This document shows, one piece after another, positions 1 to 10,514 of a stretch of DNA of 64,000 bases. A model generated the notes under the pieces. The model saw nothing but the letters and a program-made list of their open reading frames with translations. It searched no databases and was not told the origin of the DNA. How positions within the stretch are numbered: position 1 is the first letter of the stretch; each line of letters starts with the position of its first letter. Source of the DNA: Shinisaurus crocodilurus (lineage: Eukaryota; Chordata; Lepidosauria; Squamata; Shinisauridae); assembly GCA_021292165.1 (NCBI GenBank), contig CM037876.1:310570492-310634491 (forward strand), in the 5' to 3' direction. Made by a program: the position numbers and the translations under genes.

Positions 1-830
<830 letters not shown>

Positions 831-1611
831 ATTTTGCAGGAATAAATGGCTGTTTTTTTAAGACCCTGCTGATTTTTTTTTTTTGTATGCGTGTTATTAT
901 TGAAGGCCCCGTTGGGAGGGTTCCTGCCCTCAAAGGCGGGCAGGAAATATAATTGATTAATTAATTAATAGAATAGGGCTCCCCACAGATACCCTAATTT
1001 CTTGCAGCACATCTCGGCGGGGATGTGCCGAGATGTACACGCTCGTAGCCGGCATTGTGTGTGTGTACCTAGCGCAAATTTGGCTGCTTTCCCGCGCATT
1101 TCCTCCAGTCCCATCCTATGCATACTCTCTCCTGAGTAACATTTCCTACATTTCTGGAAGTACTCCATGGCCTACCTACTCTTGGCTTTTCCTTACAACG
1201 GATGGAAGGGAAACGGAAACTTGTGTGCGTATTGGAAAAGAGGAAAGCTGGGAAGCAGATTCAGGAAAAAAGAAGCGGGGGTGGGCTGGTCACAGTGGTC
1301 AGGTGCCAGGGCATGGTCTGAAAGCGCATGATGGAGCACTCAAGGGATGAGAAGAGATGCCCTCTTATGGATTGGTCATTGGTTAGAGAACAGAAAGCAA
1401 AAAGCAGTGGTGCTTCCAGACGCGGGGCTCCTAGCGGTAACAATCAAAAGCCATTGCACAGCGATTCCATCTTTTTTTCCTTAACCGTTTTATTTTGGGG
1501 GGAGGAAAAAGGAGGAAGAACAAAAGCATGAAAGGGTAACATATTGAAGACATTGTTGTCCAGAAACAACCCCCCCCCCCAACAAAAAACGAACTGTGAA
1601 TGCATAATATA
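831..1611. other. intergenic, no recognised feature
   Basis: This is upstream of ACTR10. It holds short T-runs, a small ATTA-type repeat at 950-970 and mixed sequence with no clear repeat family. The open frames here are short and have no protein-like composition. I see nothing else to annotate. Confidence 0.5.
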
Positions 1612-1862
1612 ACAACATAAGAGCCCTTCTGGATAAGACCAAGGGTCCATCTAGTCCAGCATTCTGTTCACACAATGGCCAACCAGCTGCCCACGGGAAA
1701 CCAACAAGCAGGACACGAGTGCAACAGCACCCTCCCATCCATGTTCCCCAGCAACTGGTGTACATAGGCAGACTGCCTCTGATACTGGAGGTAGCAGCAC
1801 ATAGCCAATCAGGGCTAGTAGCCATTGATAGCCTTCACTCCATGAATTTGTCCAGCACCCTA
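1612..1862 (-). mobile_element. CR1-like LINE 3' end
   Basis: In reverse this is the common 3' untranslated module: actively repeated wording around 'gctactagtcctgatggc', then 'atgctggactagatgg', then a tail with 'gatccagcatg' and 'cttatgtt'. The same module recurs on the plus strand at 15060-15290, 16760-16980, 36270-36440 and 45240-45445. It is 5'-truncated and non-coding. Confidence 0.75.
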
Positions 1863-1869
1863 GGAGTAA

Positions 1870-2745
1870 ATGGACAGTTTTCACAATGGAGGGATGTAAG
1901 CCATGGGGTTCTCCAAGGATTGGTATTGGGACAAGTGCTTTTTACCTTGTTCATAAATAAATGTTCTGGGAGTTACGAGTGATCAGTAAGGTGGCCAACT
2001 TTGTGGACAACACCAAAATATTTAGGATGTTTAAAACAAGAAGGAATTGTGAAGAGCTCCAAAAGGACATTTCCAAACTGGAAGAATGGGCAATTAAGAA
2101 TTAAAATGGCAAATGCAGTTCAATGTAAGCAACTGTAAAATAATGCACATTGAGGCAAAAAATTATAACCATGTATACATTGATGGGATCTGGGCTGGCA
2201 GTGACTAATCAGGAAAAGGAACCTGGGGTTATGGCGGATAGCTCAATTAAAATATCAACCATGTGTGGCTGCTGTGAAAAAGGCAGACTCAATGTTAGGC
2301 ATGATTAGAAAAGGAATTGTAAATAAAATTGCCAATACCATAGTGCCCTTATACAAATCTATGGTGCAACCACACTTGGAATAATGTGTTCAGTTCTGGT
2401 CACCACACCTTGAAAAAGATATTGTAGAGTGGAGAAATGTGCTGAAAAGGGCAACCAAATGTGGTAGCCACTAACTTGGACAGCTTTAGGAAGGAATTAA
2501 ACAGATTCATAGAGGCTAAGGCTATCAGTGGTTACTAGTCATGATGGCTATATATTATCTCAGTATCAGGGGCACTATGTCTGTGCATGCCAGTTGCTAG
2601 GAAGAACACACGTGGGAGAGTGCTATTGCACTATTGCACTCATGTCCTATTTGTGAGCTTCCAATCTGGTTAGCCACTGTGCGAATAGAATGCTGGAGTA
2701 GATAGGCCTTTGGTCTGATCCAGTATTGCTCTTGAGATATTCTTA
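1870..2745 (+). mobile_element. degenerate CR1 reverse-transcriptase and 3' end
   Basis: The sequence matches the CR1 ORF2 C-terminal region: the Phe-rich reverse-transcriptase core remnant, then 'gaagagctccaaaaggac' and the 'ggcaaatgcagttcaatgtaa' area, split by stops. It ends in the CR1 3' module with 'gatccagtattgctctt' near 2715. It is an old copy with many stops and internal deletions. Another copy of the same segment starts near 3590. Confidence 0.7.
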
Positions 2746-2749
2746 TGTA

Positions 2750-2832
2750 TCTTGATGAATCTAAGCAGTCTTGGGATTGGTCAGTGCTTGGATGGGAGTC
2801 TGCTTTGGAATCCCATTCTACATTGAGCTTCA
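2750..2832 (+). repeat. 5S-rRNA-derived SINE fragment
   Basis: 'tctaagcagtcttgggattg' followed by 'cagtgcttggatgggag' resembles the internal-control-region half of 5S rRNA ('aagcaggg...ttggatgggagacc'). It is diverged and partial, and is not a 5S gene. Confidence 0.5.
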
Positions 2833-2914
2833 TATAAGGAAGGCATTAAATAAAAAAATAAGGGCTCATGAGAATTGGCTTTCCTGGCTATAGATATTCT
2901 TCTAGATTGGAGTA

Positions 2915-3215
2915 GATCAAGGGTCCCCAAACCTTTTGGATTGGTGGGCACATCTGGAATTTTGAGAAAGTGTCATCGTGCTCTCACAAAATGGCTGTCT
3001 TTGTGGGGGGCTTCCCCATTCACAAAATGACTGCCATGGTGGGTGTGGCCTGTTAGAAAACACCAGTTTCACAGAAGGCAGACTGGTGAAGCTCACAGGC
3101 AAGCAAATTGCCAAGTACCTGAGTCTAAGGTAGAGGTGGAGCCTGGCTCCCAAATGCCGAATTACATATTTGCTGCTACGAAGCACGATTAAACACTCAT
3201 TTTACAGAAGGTAAA
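2915..3215. repeat. interspersed repeat L (gtccccaaacctttt / caaaatggctg type)
   Basis: It starts with 'gatcaagggtccccaaac', a hAT-like left end. It continues with 'ctcacaaaatggctg' and a 'cagactggtgaagctcac' module. The same modules recur at 40110-40160 and 40522-40640, so this is a dispersed repeat. The class is not settled. Confidence 0.5.
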
Positions 3216-3224
3216 CTGGTGATG

Positions 3225-3470
3225 CTCAGATAAAAGCACACACAAGCAAAACACCCACTGACACAAACACCCTCCTGAGGCAAAACACACATGCACACAA
3301 AAAACCCAGGCAAAACACACACCATACCACACCCCTTAAAAGTCAAGCAAAACACAACACACCCGCAAAACCAGGTAAAAAAACACACCGCATCAAAACA
3401 AAGCATCCAGACAACACACACCGGGCAAAACACGCACACAGCATAGCACAGGCAAAATACCGCCCCCCCC
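3225..3470. repeat. degenerate A/C-rich minisatellite
   Basis: Variants of 'gcaaaacacac' recur irregularly across about 240 bp, giving strong strand asymmetry (A and C only over long runs). Open frames on the opposite strand (Cys/Val/Phe-rich) are artefacts of this composition. Confidence 0.65.
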
Positions 3471-3584
3471 CCCAGTCTCCCAGGATACTCCCTACCACAC
3501 CCTGTGTACCTTTTTCTTGGGCAGAAGGGTACGCTTCAAAACAAAGCACTGCTGGGCTCCAGCCACCAGCCATTTTTATGTCCC

Positions 3585-3930
3585 CAAGATCAGACCTATA
3601 TACCAGAGGACTGGAAAACGGCCAAGGTAACACCAGTTTTTTTAAAAAAGGGACCCAGAGGGGAAATTCCAGCCAAAGAAATTCCAGCCAAGTTTGCTGC
3701 TGACACTGTACTATTCAGGCTAGTAAAAACGAAGAAGAAAAGGGCTGTGAAGAGCTCCAAAAGGATCTCTCCCAAACTGAGTGAGTAGACAATAAAATGG
3801 CAAATGCGGTTCAATGTAAGCAAGTGTGCTTCGTGAAAATGTTGACCCAGTGTGTAGCAGTGGTGAAGAATGTGCTGGGGATCATTAGGAAGGGGATCAA
3901 AGATAAAACTGCCAATATCATTGATACCAA
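3585..3930 (+). mobile_element. CR1 ORF2 fragment, deleted
   Basis: The opening translates as a fragment of the CR1 reverse transcriptase (residues like 'PEDWKTAKVTPVF'). It is then joined by deletion to the same 'aagagctccaaaagga' and 'ggcaaatgcggttcaatgt' area seen at 2040-2130. Stops and deletions show that it is inactive. Confidence 0.7.
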
Positions 3931-4371
3931 ATGTCCTCATTCACTCACCTGTGTATCCAACGAACCCAGAAATACAGGGATCTTTTTGCAGAGGCGTGGT
4001 GTGTACATCGTAGGGTTTGAACTTCAACAAAATGGGGAAATCGGCTCAAGAACACGGACAGATCAAACAGAGAAGCTTAATTTTACTGTACATGTTCACA
4101 GAAAGAAAATGACTCACTGATCAGTAGAGCAACCTCTTACCCCTGGACGAGCAGACTACTCATATAACAACAGAGGTAGAGTGGGAAAAGATGGAGGTGG
4201 TGAATGACAGCTTGCCAAATAAGGAGCAGGGCAGGCACCAGGGAAATGGCAAGGCTGGCCTTGGGGAGCTAAGCACAAAAGGGGGACTGTCAGTATCAGT
4301 GGCAAAGGGCTGGCCACGCAAAGGACAGAATGAATAGATTTAGAGCAATTTCAAGGAAAGGAGGAAGAGAT
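3931..4371. other. intergenic, no recognised feature
   Basis: Mixed sequence without a clear repeat signature. It may be old transposon remnants. No splice-bounded coding segment is visible. Confidence 0.4.
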
Positions 4372-4460
4372 TTATTTATTTCTTATATTTATTTCTTATA
4401 TTTATTAATCGCCCATCTGGCCGGTCACCCGGCCACCGGCCAAGAGATAAAGTGACCGGG
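4372..4460 (-). repeat. L2-like LINE 3' tail
   Basis: 'tttatttcttatatttatt' is followed by 'aatcgcccatctggccggtc'. The same junction is seen at 17815, 49921 and 61552. At 49921-50490 it is attached to an L2 reverse-transcriptase fragment, which identifies the tail. Confidence 0.6.
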
Positions 4461-4559
4461 GATATTTATCTGATTTTAGAAGAAGGGAACACAAAAGACT
4501 GTCCTTCCTGGTTGGTCATGATCACTTGGAAACCCACACTGGGCATACTTTATCCTGGC

Positions 4560-5340
4560 CTTGACTAGCCTTTGAACATGCAATGGGGGTAATCAGCTTA
4601 GACCACAACACATTGGCTGGAGTTGCACGGCATGACAACCCATCAGTCTGGCATGCAAACTCAGACCAGTTACTGCAGGGTGGCTTGTTTGAGAGCAACG
4701 AGCCACCCTGACAACTGATAGCTTGTTCTAGGGGTTGTCGTACCCGTGATGGGTTGTCGTGTCATCCGAACCCAGGCGACCGACCCCATTGTGGGTGCTG
4801 GGAATCAGCTAGGGATTCACTTGGCAAGAGTGGCAAAAAAAACCCTTGCTGATCTTGCCAGGCATGCCCGAGCACTAGCTATTGCTAGCCACCCCACAAA
4901 TGTCCAAGTGGCCCCTGGGGGCTACTGGCACCGGCTGGAAGTCCTCCACCGTGATCATGAGCCGTTTTCGGCTTGCTGTGGCTTCCCCCCCTTTCCATTT
5001 CCCTTTTTTTGGGGGGGGGTCCCCATTTGGACAGCCACTGAGAGCCCCTTCAAAGTGCCCAAGTGGCACCTTGAAGGGACTGTCAGTGGCAGTCAGATTT
5101 TTAAAATTATTTTGTATTACTTAAAAAAAAATATTTTAGCTGCGCTTGCACAATTGCAGACGTTCACATTTGAAGCCTCGGCTGTGGCAATGTCCTGGGG
5201 GGTACCTGCTGCCAAAGTGCAGCAGGAACCAACCCTGCACATTGCCCCAAAGAGGCTCCAAATAGGTTCTTTTCCCCTTTGCTTTCTCTTGACAGCTGTC
5301 AAAAGGCAAGCTGTCAAGAGAAAGCAAAGGCGTGAGTGAT
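4560..5340 (+). mobile_element. large non-autonomous DNA transposon, family C, copy 1
   Basis: The left part carries sub-repeats with 'gggttgtcgtgtcatccga' and complementary 'catgacaacccatc' units. It is followed by unique element body: 'cttggcaagag', 'ttgctgatcttgcca', 'gtgcccaagtggcac' and a 3' part near 5155-5220. An inverted copy lies at 6050-6835 and another copy at 38445-39140. No transposase frame is present. The long frames across it are not coding. Confidence 0.65.
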
Positions 5341-5521
5341 CTTTGCTTGCGAAAACGGGGTGGTGTGATTTACATCCCCTTCATGGCAAGATCCTCCACT
5401 TTTTTTTTTTTTGTCCGGATAGTCTTCAGGGTGGTGCACATTTTTCACTTTCCCCTGAGACTCTAGGTGCTCAAGAAAATGCAAAAGTTCACCCCCCGGT
5501 TTTTCTTTGGACAGCTGAACA

Positions 5522-5637
5522 GCCCTGAACAGCAGCCCAATCTCGTCTGATCTTGGAAACTAAGCAGGGTTGGGTGGCTGGGGCCTGGTTAGTACTTGGA
5601 TGGGTGACTCCCTTGGAATACCAGGTGCTGTAGGGAG
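5522..5637 (+). repeat. 5S rRNA-like SINE head / 5S pseudogene
   Basis: Close to vertebrate 5S rRNA over the A-box to C-box region: 'caatctcgtctgatcttgg', 'aaactaagcagggttggg', 'ggttagtacttggatggg', 'aataccaggtgctgtaggg'. The first ~20 nt of the gene are missing, there is a small insertion in the middle, and no T-run terminator follows. It is therefore a 5S-derived retroposed sequence, not a working gene. A tRNA-type SINE follows immediately. Confidence 0.7.
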
Positions 5638-5639
5638 GG

Positions 5640-5835
5640 ACCACAGCTCAGTATGACAGAGCACATGGTTTGCATGCAGGAGGTCCCAGGTTTGATCCCT
5701 GGCTTCTCCAGGTAGGGCTTGGAAAGAATCCTGCCTGAAACCCTGGAGAGCCGCTGCCAGTCAGTGTCGACAATACTGGGCTAGATGGACCCATGGTCTG
5801 ACTCAGTATTAGGCAGCTGCTTATGTTCCTATGAG
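5640..5835 (+). repeat. tRNA-derived SINE
   Basis: A tRNA-like head with A-box-like and B-box-like ('aggtttgatccctgg') segments is followed by a body with 'tctccaggtagggct', 'ctgaaaccctggagag', 'ctgggctagatggaccc' and a 'ggcagctgcttatgttcc' 3' end. Relatives lie at 15975-16370, 27478-27680 (reverse), 32340-32535, 42535-42680 and 59280-59405 (reverse). Confidence 0.75.
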
Positions 5836-5841
5836 TTTTCA

Positions 5842-6018
5842 TAGATTTCATAGATCATAGAGTTGGAAGGAGCCTGCAAGGCTATCGAGTCCAACCCCCT
5901 GCTCAATGCAGGAAACTAGAGGAGGGGTCTCCCATCCAAGTCATAACCAGGCCTGACCCTGCTTAGCTTTCCACACTCAGACAAGCTGAGCCAGCGTGAG
6001 CCACAAGCCTGCATTGAT
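5842..6018 (-). repeat. 5S-rRNA-derived SINE, reverse
   Basis: In reverse: a 5S-like head, 'aagctaagcagggtcaggc', 'acttggatgggagacccc', then a CR1-like tail 'gttggactcgatagcc' and a 'tctatgaaatctatgaaa' end. The same element is at 29975-30150, 49722-49873, 62400-62590 and 63590-63770. The tail shared with CR1 suggests CR1-driven mobilisation (inference). Confidence 0.75.
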
Positions 6019-6049
6019 AGCTAGCTGTTGAAACTCTGGATCCCCTTTA

Positions 6050-6189
6050 AATGGGGTTTTTGACAGGGCAATGGGTGTTTTTTGACTGGGACACATGTAC
6101 TTCCCCAGGACATTGTCCCAGCCGAGGCTTCAAATTCCCACACATGCACAATTACAAACCTCCATAGTTGCGCAAGTACGGCCATTTTA

Positions 6190-6241
<52 letters not shown>

Positions 6242-6835
6242 GAACAAATGTATTTGCGCTCATTTTCTGCACAATTTTTCAAAAAAGAAAATGCTCTGAC
6301 AGCCCCTCCAAGTTGCTGCTTGTGCACTTTGAAGGGGCGGTCAGTCAGTGGCTGTCCAAACGAGGCTTTCGCGATCTCCAGGGGGGAAAAAAAGGTAAAG
6401 TGAAAAAAAGCCGTGGTGAGCCAAAATCAGCTCACAATCACGTTAGGAGACATCCAGCCTGTGCCAGTCACCCCCAAGTGCCGCTGAGCACTTGTGGAGC
6501 AGCTGGCACTGGTGGGTACCCAGGCACACTTGGCAAGATCAGCAAGGGTTTTTTGTTGCTCTTGCCAAGCGAGTCGCTAGCCAATTTCCGGTACCCACGA
6601 TGGGTCGGTCGCCCGGGTTGCGTTTGCATGACACGACAACCCATCGTGGGTACGACAACCACCCCAAGAACAAGCCATGGGTCGTCAGGGTGGCTTGTTG
6701 CCCTTAAACAAGCCATCCCGCTGGAATCGGTCTGGGTTTGCATGACACAACAACCCATCGTGGGTAGCAACCCAAGATGGGTTGTCGTATCATGTGAACC
6801 CAGTCATTGTGGACTTCAGGCACATTCAGGCCAGG
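6050..6835 (-). mobile_element. large non-autonomous DNA transposon, family C, copy 2 (inverted)
   Basis: This is the reverse complement of the order seen at 4560-5340: the 'gtacttccccaggacattg' end, the 'ctccaagttgctgcttgtgc' part, 'cttggcaagatcagcaaggg', then the sub-repeats 'tgacacgacaacccatcg' and 'gaacccagtcattg'. An AAT microsatellite (6190-6241) interrupts it. No coding capacity. Confidence 0.65.
6190..6241 (+). repeat. (AAT)n microsatellite
   Basis: About 17 uninterrupted AAT units. It produces a run of asparagine codons in one frame, which is not a protein feature. Confidence 0.95.
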
Positions 6836-7700
6836 CTGATAGAGGTGACAGTGGCGAGACCAAACAGTTGGGTAAGCCATTATTGCAAAATAATGCAGAA
6901 AAGGTGCTGAATATACTAGTTCAAAGATTGAATTTGGAATGGAGAGACAGGATTTCTCCTTGGTTCTTGACCTCTCCAAGGAAAATAACAAAGACAGAGG
7001 GAGACAAGGGAACTTAGGGGAAGGAGGGAACGGAAGAGAAGCTAGCTAAGTGTGTGTGCTTGGTTGTGCTTGTCTTGAGCCCCTAAAATACCTTAGCACA
7101 ATGTCCTAGGCTACCATTCACTGGAGAAGTAAACCATGCGCTGTGCTTAAAGTCAGCAACTCATAACAGTAACACTGCTTTCTCTCCTGATGTAAGGCAT
7201 GGCTCCCTGTGGTTCTTAGAGGCCCACAAAAGGTCAGCAAGCAACCCCTAGTTTGCAGTCGCGTAAGTACAGCAGGCCCTTGGGTGTCCCCAGGCAGATC
7301 TTTTGAGCTCTCAGTGTGATTGGGTTGCAGCAAAGGAATGGAAGCTACTGGAAAGCCGCACAGCGTTCTTCACAGGGGATGGAGCCTTATCTGGGCATAC
7401 ATGGCAACTAATCTATCCCGGCCTACAACACAATGAGGCAGTGGAAACCAGAGGAGAACTCTGGCCCTGGAAACGTGGATGTGGCACCATAGGAGCAGAA
7501 GGGAGGGCTAGGAAGGTGACACAAGGAATGGGCAGTGAGCCAAGCAAACTTCTGGTGGATCTTGCAGATGTATGACCAAGAGTCTGTCCATGCTAGGCCC
7601 TGCTAGCAAAAAGGTCGCTGGTCCCCAGGACAATGATAGATTTCAGGTTGGGAGCACAAAAAGGCAATGACTTTGGGTGGACTCTGTGGATCCCCAGAGT
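6836..7700. other. intergenic, no recognised feature
   Basis: Apparently single-copy sequence with no repeat family, promoter signature or splice-bounded coding segment that I recognise. It may hold old unrecognised repeats. Confidence 0.4.
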
Positions 7701-7704
7701 CAAG

Positions 7705-7850
7705 CTATTGACTGGGTCCGCACGACACACTATAAGCCACCCTGACAACTCATAGTTTCTTGTTGGGGTTGTTTCATCCACGATGGGTTCTTGTGTCGTC
7801 CGAACCCGGATGGCACGGCCTATCATGGGTCAAGCCCAACAACTAGCGAG
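7705..7850. mobile_element. family C MITE fragment
   Basis: It has the family C terminal modules 'gactgggtccgcacgacac', 'ccacgatgggttcttgtgtc' and 'gtccgaacccgg' in fold-back arrangement, as at 4560-4790 and 38500-38600. Short and diverged. Confidence 0.55.
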
Positions 7851-8039
7851 CCGCTTGAGAAGGAGCCTTCCTTTGGCTTCCTGCCTTCCTGATCGCATTA
7901 AACCTTGCTGAGTACGCATCACAAACGCTGTACTTCCGACAGACAATTCAGTAGCGGTAGGTTTAAGCTGGTTTCACCAGGATCAGAGGCAGCGCGTGGC
8001 TCTGAATTCGAAACGCTGAGGGACAACAGCGGAAGGGGG

Positions 8040-8340
8040 CTATTGCCCTAGTGTCCTGCTTTGGGAATTCCCCAGTGGCATCTGGCTGGTGAGTGTGGGA
8101 AACAGGTTCCTGGACTAGACAAGACAGGCCTCTTGTCTCAGTGTTCTCCAACCTTGGGTCCCCAGATGTTTTTGGCCTACAACTCCCAGCACGCCCCAGC
8201 CAGCTGTGCTGGCTGGGGCATGCTGGGAGTTGTAAGCCAAAAACATCTGGAGACCCAAGGCTGGAGAACACTGCCTTGTCTGATCCAGCAGGGCTCTTTT
8301 TACGTGCTTATGCTCAGTCTGATATTTCCTTCATTAGCTT
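8040..8340 (+). repeat. CR1/SINE 3'-end remnant split by a family A MITE
   Basis: 'gagtgtgggaaacaggttcc', 'tggactagacaagacagg' and, after the inserted MITE, 'gatccagcagggctctttt' with a 'gtgcttatg' end form a CR1-type 3' module. The MITE at 8139-8273 interrupts it. Confidence 0.6.
8139..8273. mobile_element. family A fold-back hAT MITE, full length
   Basis: A 135-bp near-perfect palindrome with ends CAGTGTTCTCCAACCTTGGG and its complement, and central core 'cccagccagc/gctggctggg'. The flanking 8-mers are tcttgtct (8131-8138) and ccttgtct (8274-8281), 7 of 8 identical. An 8-bp TSD plus a CAGTG terminus is typical of hAT elements. It has no coding capacity. Confidence 0.85.
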
Positions 8341-9000
8341 TAATCACCAGGGGTGGAACAGTGGAACTCTAAGGTGCCCTTGCAACTGTCTTCTTAGATC
8401 TACTTGCGATCATCTCCCTCGTTTCTCGCGACTTGTTTTTCCAATACCGTGCTAGGCTAATTTTGCAGTTCGGTATGTAGGACAGAGGGGGGAAAATAAC
8501 TCAGTACTACAGAGAATGGACAGATGGTGGAATAAATTTAAGCTGAGATTCTCTCTCTTTGTATCTGAGAGAGCCTTTCTTTGGTGGTTTACTTCTGGGA
8601 CAATTTTCTTTATCTCAGGTCACTTATTTACTCCACGGCTTTTATATGCATTTGTAACAGACTCTCTAAGAGACTCTGCTTAGCGGCGTTCAGCCCTAGA
8701 AGCCAGAGAAGTATCCTTTTAGGCTTTCTTCCCCGAACTTCAGCGTTACTCGTGTGACCTTGGGCAGGACAGAAAAGTGCCTGGGTAGTTTTGCTCAGCA
8801 GTTCTGCTTCCCCCATCATGTCTGCTGACTTGATTGATAAAAGTAAAAGATTTTCTACTCCCACCGTCAGCAACGTAGAGCCAATGCAGCCAAAGAGCAA
8901 GCCTGGAATTTATTCTTATGTGATCAACAAAAATGGAAATTGTAAGAACGTCAACTGGCAGAGGGAGAGGCATAATTTGGCTTGCAGGTTCTGCTTTGTT
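8341..9000. other. intergenic, no recognised feature
   Basis: No repeat family or coding segment recognised. A small unique block at about 8780-8960 is AT-balanced and looks single-copy. Confidence 0.4.
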
Positions 9001-9060
9001 GGCTGGGAATGATGGAAGTTGCAGTCCAACACATCTGGAGGGCACCAGGTTGGGGGTGGC
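9001..9060. mobile_element. family E MITE right arm
   Basis: 'tgcagtccaacacatctgg' followed by 'gggcaccaggttgggg' is the right arm of the family E fold-back element described at 9094. Confidence 0.6.
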
Positions 9061-9093
9061 TGGCGGAGTGAGTTAGAGAATGTTGGACTAGGG

Positions 9094-9465
9094 CAGCCTT
9101 CTCCAACCTGGTGCTCTCCAGATGTTTTGGACTACAACTCCCAGAATTCCTGACTACAGGCAGTCCCCGAGTTAAGAACGTCCGACTTACAGAAAACCCA
9201 TAATTAAGAACGGACTTCTGGGTTGCCCGGCGCTACGTCGTTTATGTAGAGTACATAGCGTAGTATACAACGCATTTGCGTAAATGCCGATTTTTAACGT
9301 ATAGAACGCTATGCTGTTCCGACTTACATACAAACTCAACTTAAAGACATTCTTAAGAACGGAACTAGTTCGTAACCTGGGGACTGCCTGTATTGGCTGT
9401 GCTGGCTGGGGCTGATGGGAGTTGAAGTCCAAAACAACTGTGGGGCACCAAGTTGGGGAAGGCTG
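9094..9465. mobile_element. family E fold-back hAT MITE interrupted by a TA-flanked element
   Basis: The left arm is CAGCCTTCTCCAACCTGG... and the right arm is its complement ending in GGGGAAGGCTG. The flanking 8-mers are gactaggg (9086-9093) and gactaggc (9466-9473), a 7/8 TSD. The palindrome is split in its core by a 234-bp insertion at 9157-9390. Confidence 0.8.
9157..9390. mobile_element. Tc1/mariner-superfamily (pogo/Tigger-like) MITE nested in family E
   Basis: Terminal inverted repeats CAGGCAGTCCCC...GGGGACTGCCTG, with TA on both sides (9155-9156 and 9391-9392). The inverted arms extend inwards ('gagttaagaac' and 'gttcgtaac'). A TA duplication is the mark of the Tc1/mariner superfamily, and the CAGGC start resembles Tigger ends. 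Non-coding. It is younger than the MITE it sits in. Confidence 0.7.
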
Positions 9466-9474
9466 GACTAGGCC

Positions 9475-9665
9475 TAGCGAGACCCAGTTCAACTTCCCCC
9501 AGTGCCATGATGCTCCATGAGTAATCTTGGGCTAGTAACCTTCTCTCAGCCTAACCTACCTCACAGGGTTGTTGTGAGGAAAAATGGGTGGGGAGGTAAA
9601 CAATCTACACTGCTTTGGGCTCCTTGGAGGAAAGGCGGGATATAAATGAAATAAATAAATACTCT
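9475..9665 (+). repeat. tRNA-derived SINE (bulk 3' body)
   Basis: 'tctcagcctaacctacctca', 'cagggttgttgtgagg', then 'aggcgggatataaatgaaat' and an AATA tail. This is the 3' body of the squamate-type tRNA SINE seen complete at 10289. The head is degenerate. Confidence 0.65.
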
Positions 9666-10285
9666 AGTAGCTAAGAGCGTAAGCTGTGAGCAAGCTTCGA
9701 GTTCACATCTCAGCCTTGGGTAAATCACAATTACGGTAATTTCCCCCAATAAGGGGGATAATAATACTGGTTTATCTTGAGAGCCTATTCTAAGGATTAC
9801 TATAGAAATGCCAAGTATTTAATACGTATTAAGAATGTATAGCAGAAGGGGAAGTTTATGAAAATCACTACAAAATAATATTTGATGTATAACCGTACAC
9901 GTAAAATGCCGGAAAATCCCCACTAAGTATCCCCTAAGTGACAGGGAGCAGAGGGCTGGACATGCTCAGCACGTGTGCGTGTGTTTCTGTCCACATTTAT
10001 CTGCAAATGTTTATGAATAAATGTCAGGGCAGGGGAAAAACACTGTTAGACACTGTTTAACAGTGATGTTAAAGGACTATTGACAGGCTGCAGCTGCTCC
10101 CGGTTCCCTAATTAGACTAATTAGGTGAGAGTGTGCCCAGAGCAAAGGATCTCTGGTTGCACCAAGGCAGTCTGGGACAGTGGAGCAGTCGCTGCGTTCC
10201 CTTTGAAAATATGAATCTGTCTCTGAAGTTAATTGGCACCCACAGGTCCCCGGTAACCCACAGAACAAGTGGGTTACAGAACAAG
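9666..10285. other. intergenic, no recognised feature
   Basis: A short tRNA-like remnant may lie at 9660-9760 ('gagcgtaagctgtgagcaa'). The rest, including the AT palindrome 'ctaattagactaattag' near 10110, is unassigned and looks single-copy. Confidence 0.4.
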
Positions 10286-10288
10286 AGA

Positions 10289-10510
10289 GCTGGTGTGGCG
10301 TAGTGGTTCGAGACCCGGGAGACCCGGGTTCGAGTCCCCACTCGGTCATGAAGCTCACTGGGTGACTTTGGGCCAGTCACTGACTCTCAACCTAACCTAC
10401 CTCACAGGGTTGTTGTGAGGATAAAAATGGAGAGGAGGATTATGTAAGCCGCCTTTGGTTCCTTGAAAGAGGAAAAAAGGTGGGGTATATAAATATAATA
10501 AATAAATAAA
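10289..10510 (+). repeat. squamate-type tRNA SINE, near complete
   Basis: The head 'agctggtgtggcgtagtgg' and B-box 'gggttcgagtccccactc' are followed by 'gtgactttgggccagtcac', 'acctcacagggttgttgtg' and a 'ggtatataaatataataaat' tail. The subfamily name is not assigned (Sauria/Squam type). Copies occur at 11535, 34497, 36505, 37835, 42697, 45447 and 55138. Confidence 0.85.
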
Positions 10511-10514
10511 CGGG

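Noticed and set aside
3225..3470. CRISPR-like or regularly spaced repeat array
   Set aside because: The units are irregular in length and spacing and consist of A/C-rich drift. This is a degenerate minisatellite in vertebrate DNA.
4746..5339. 197-codon plus-strand open frame
   Set aside because: It lies wholly inside the non-autonomous transposon family C; the other two copies do not keep the frame.
5522..5637. Functional 5S rRNA gene
   Set aside because: The 5' end is missing, the middle has an insertion, there is no T-run terminator, and a SINE follows directly.
6082..7017. 311-codon plus-strand open frame
   Set aside because: It spans an AAT microsatellite (a run of asparagine codons) and the family C transposon. 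It has no domain and no splice context.
10289..10370. tRNA gene
   Set aside because: Promoter boxes are present but the cloverleaf does not close, and a SINE body and tail follow; the unit is repeated many times.
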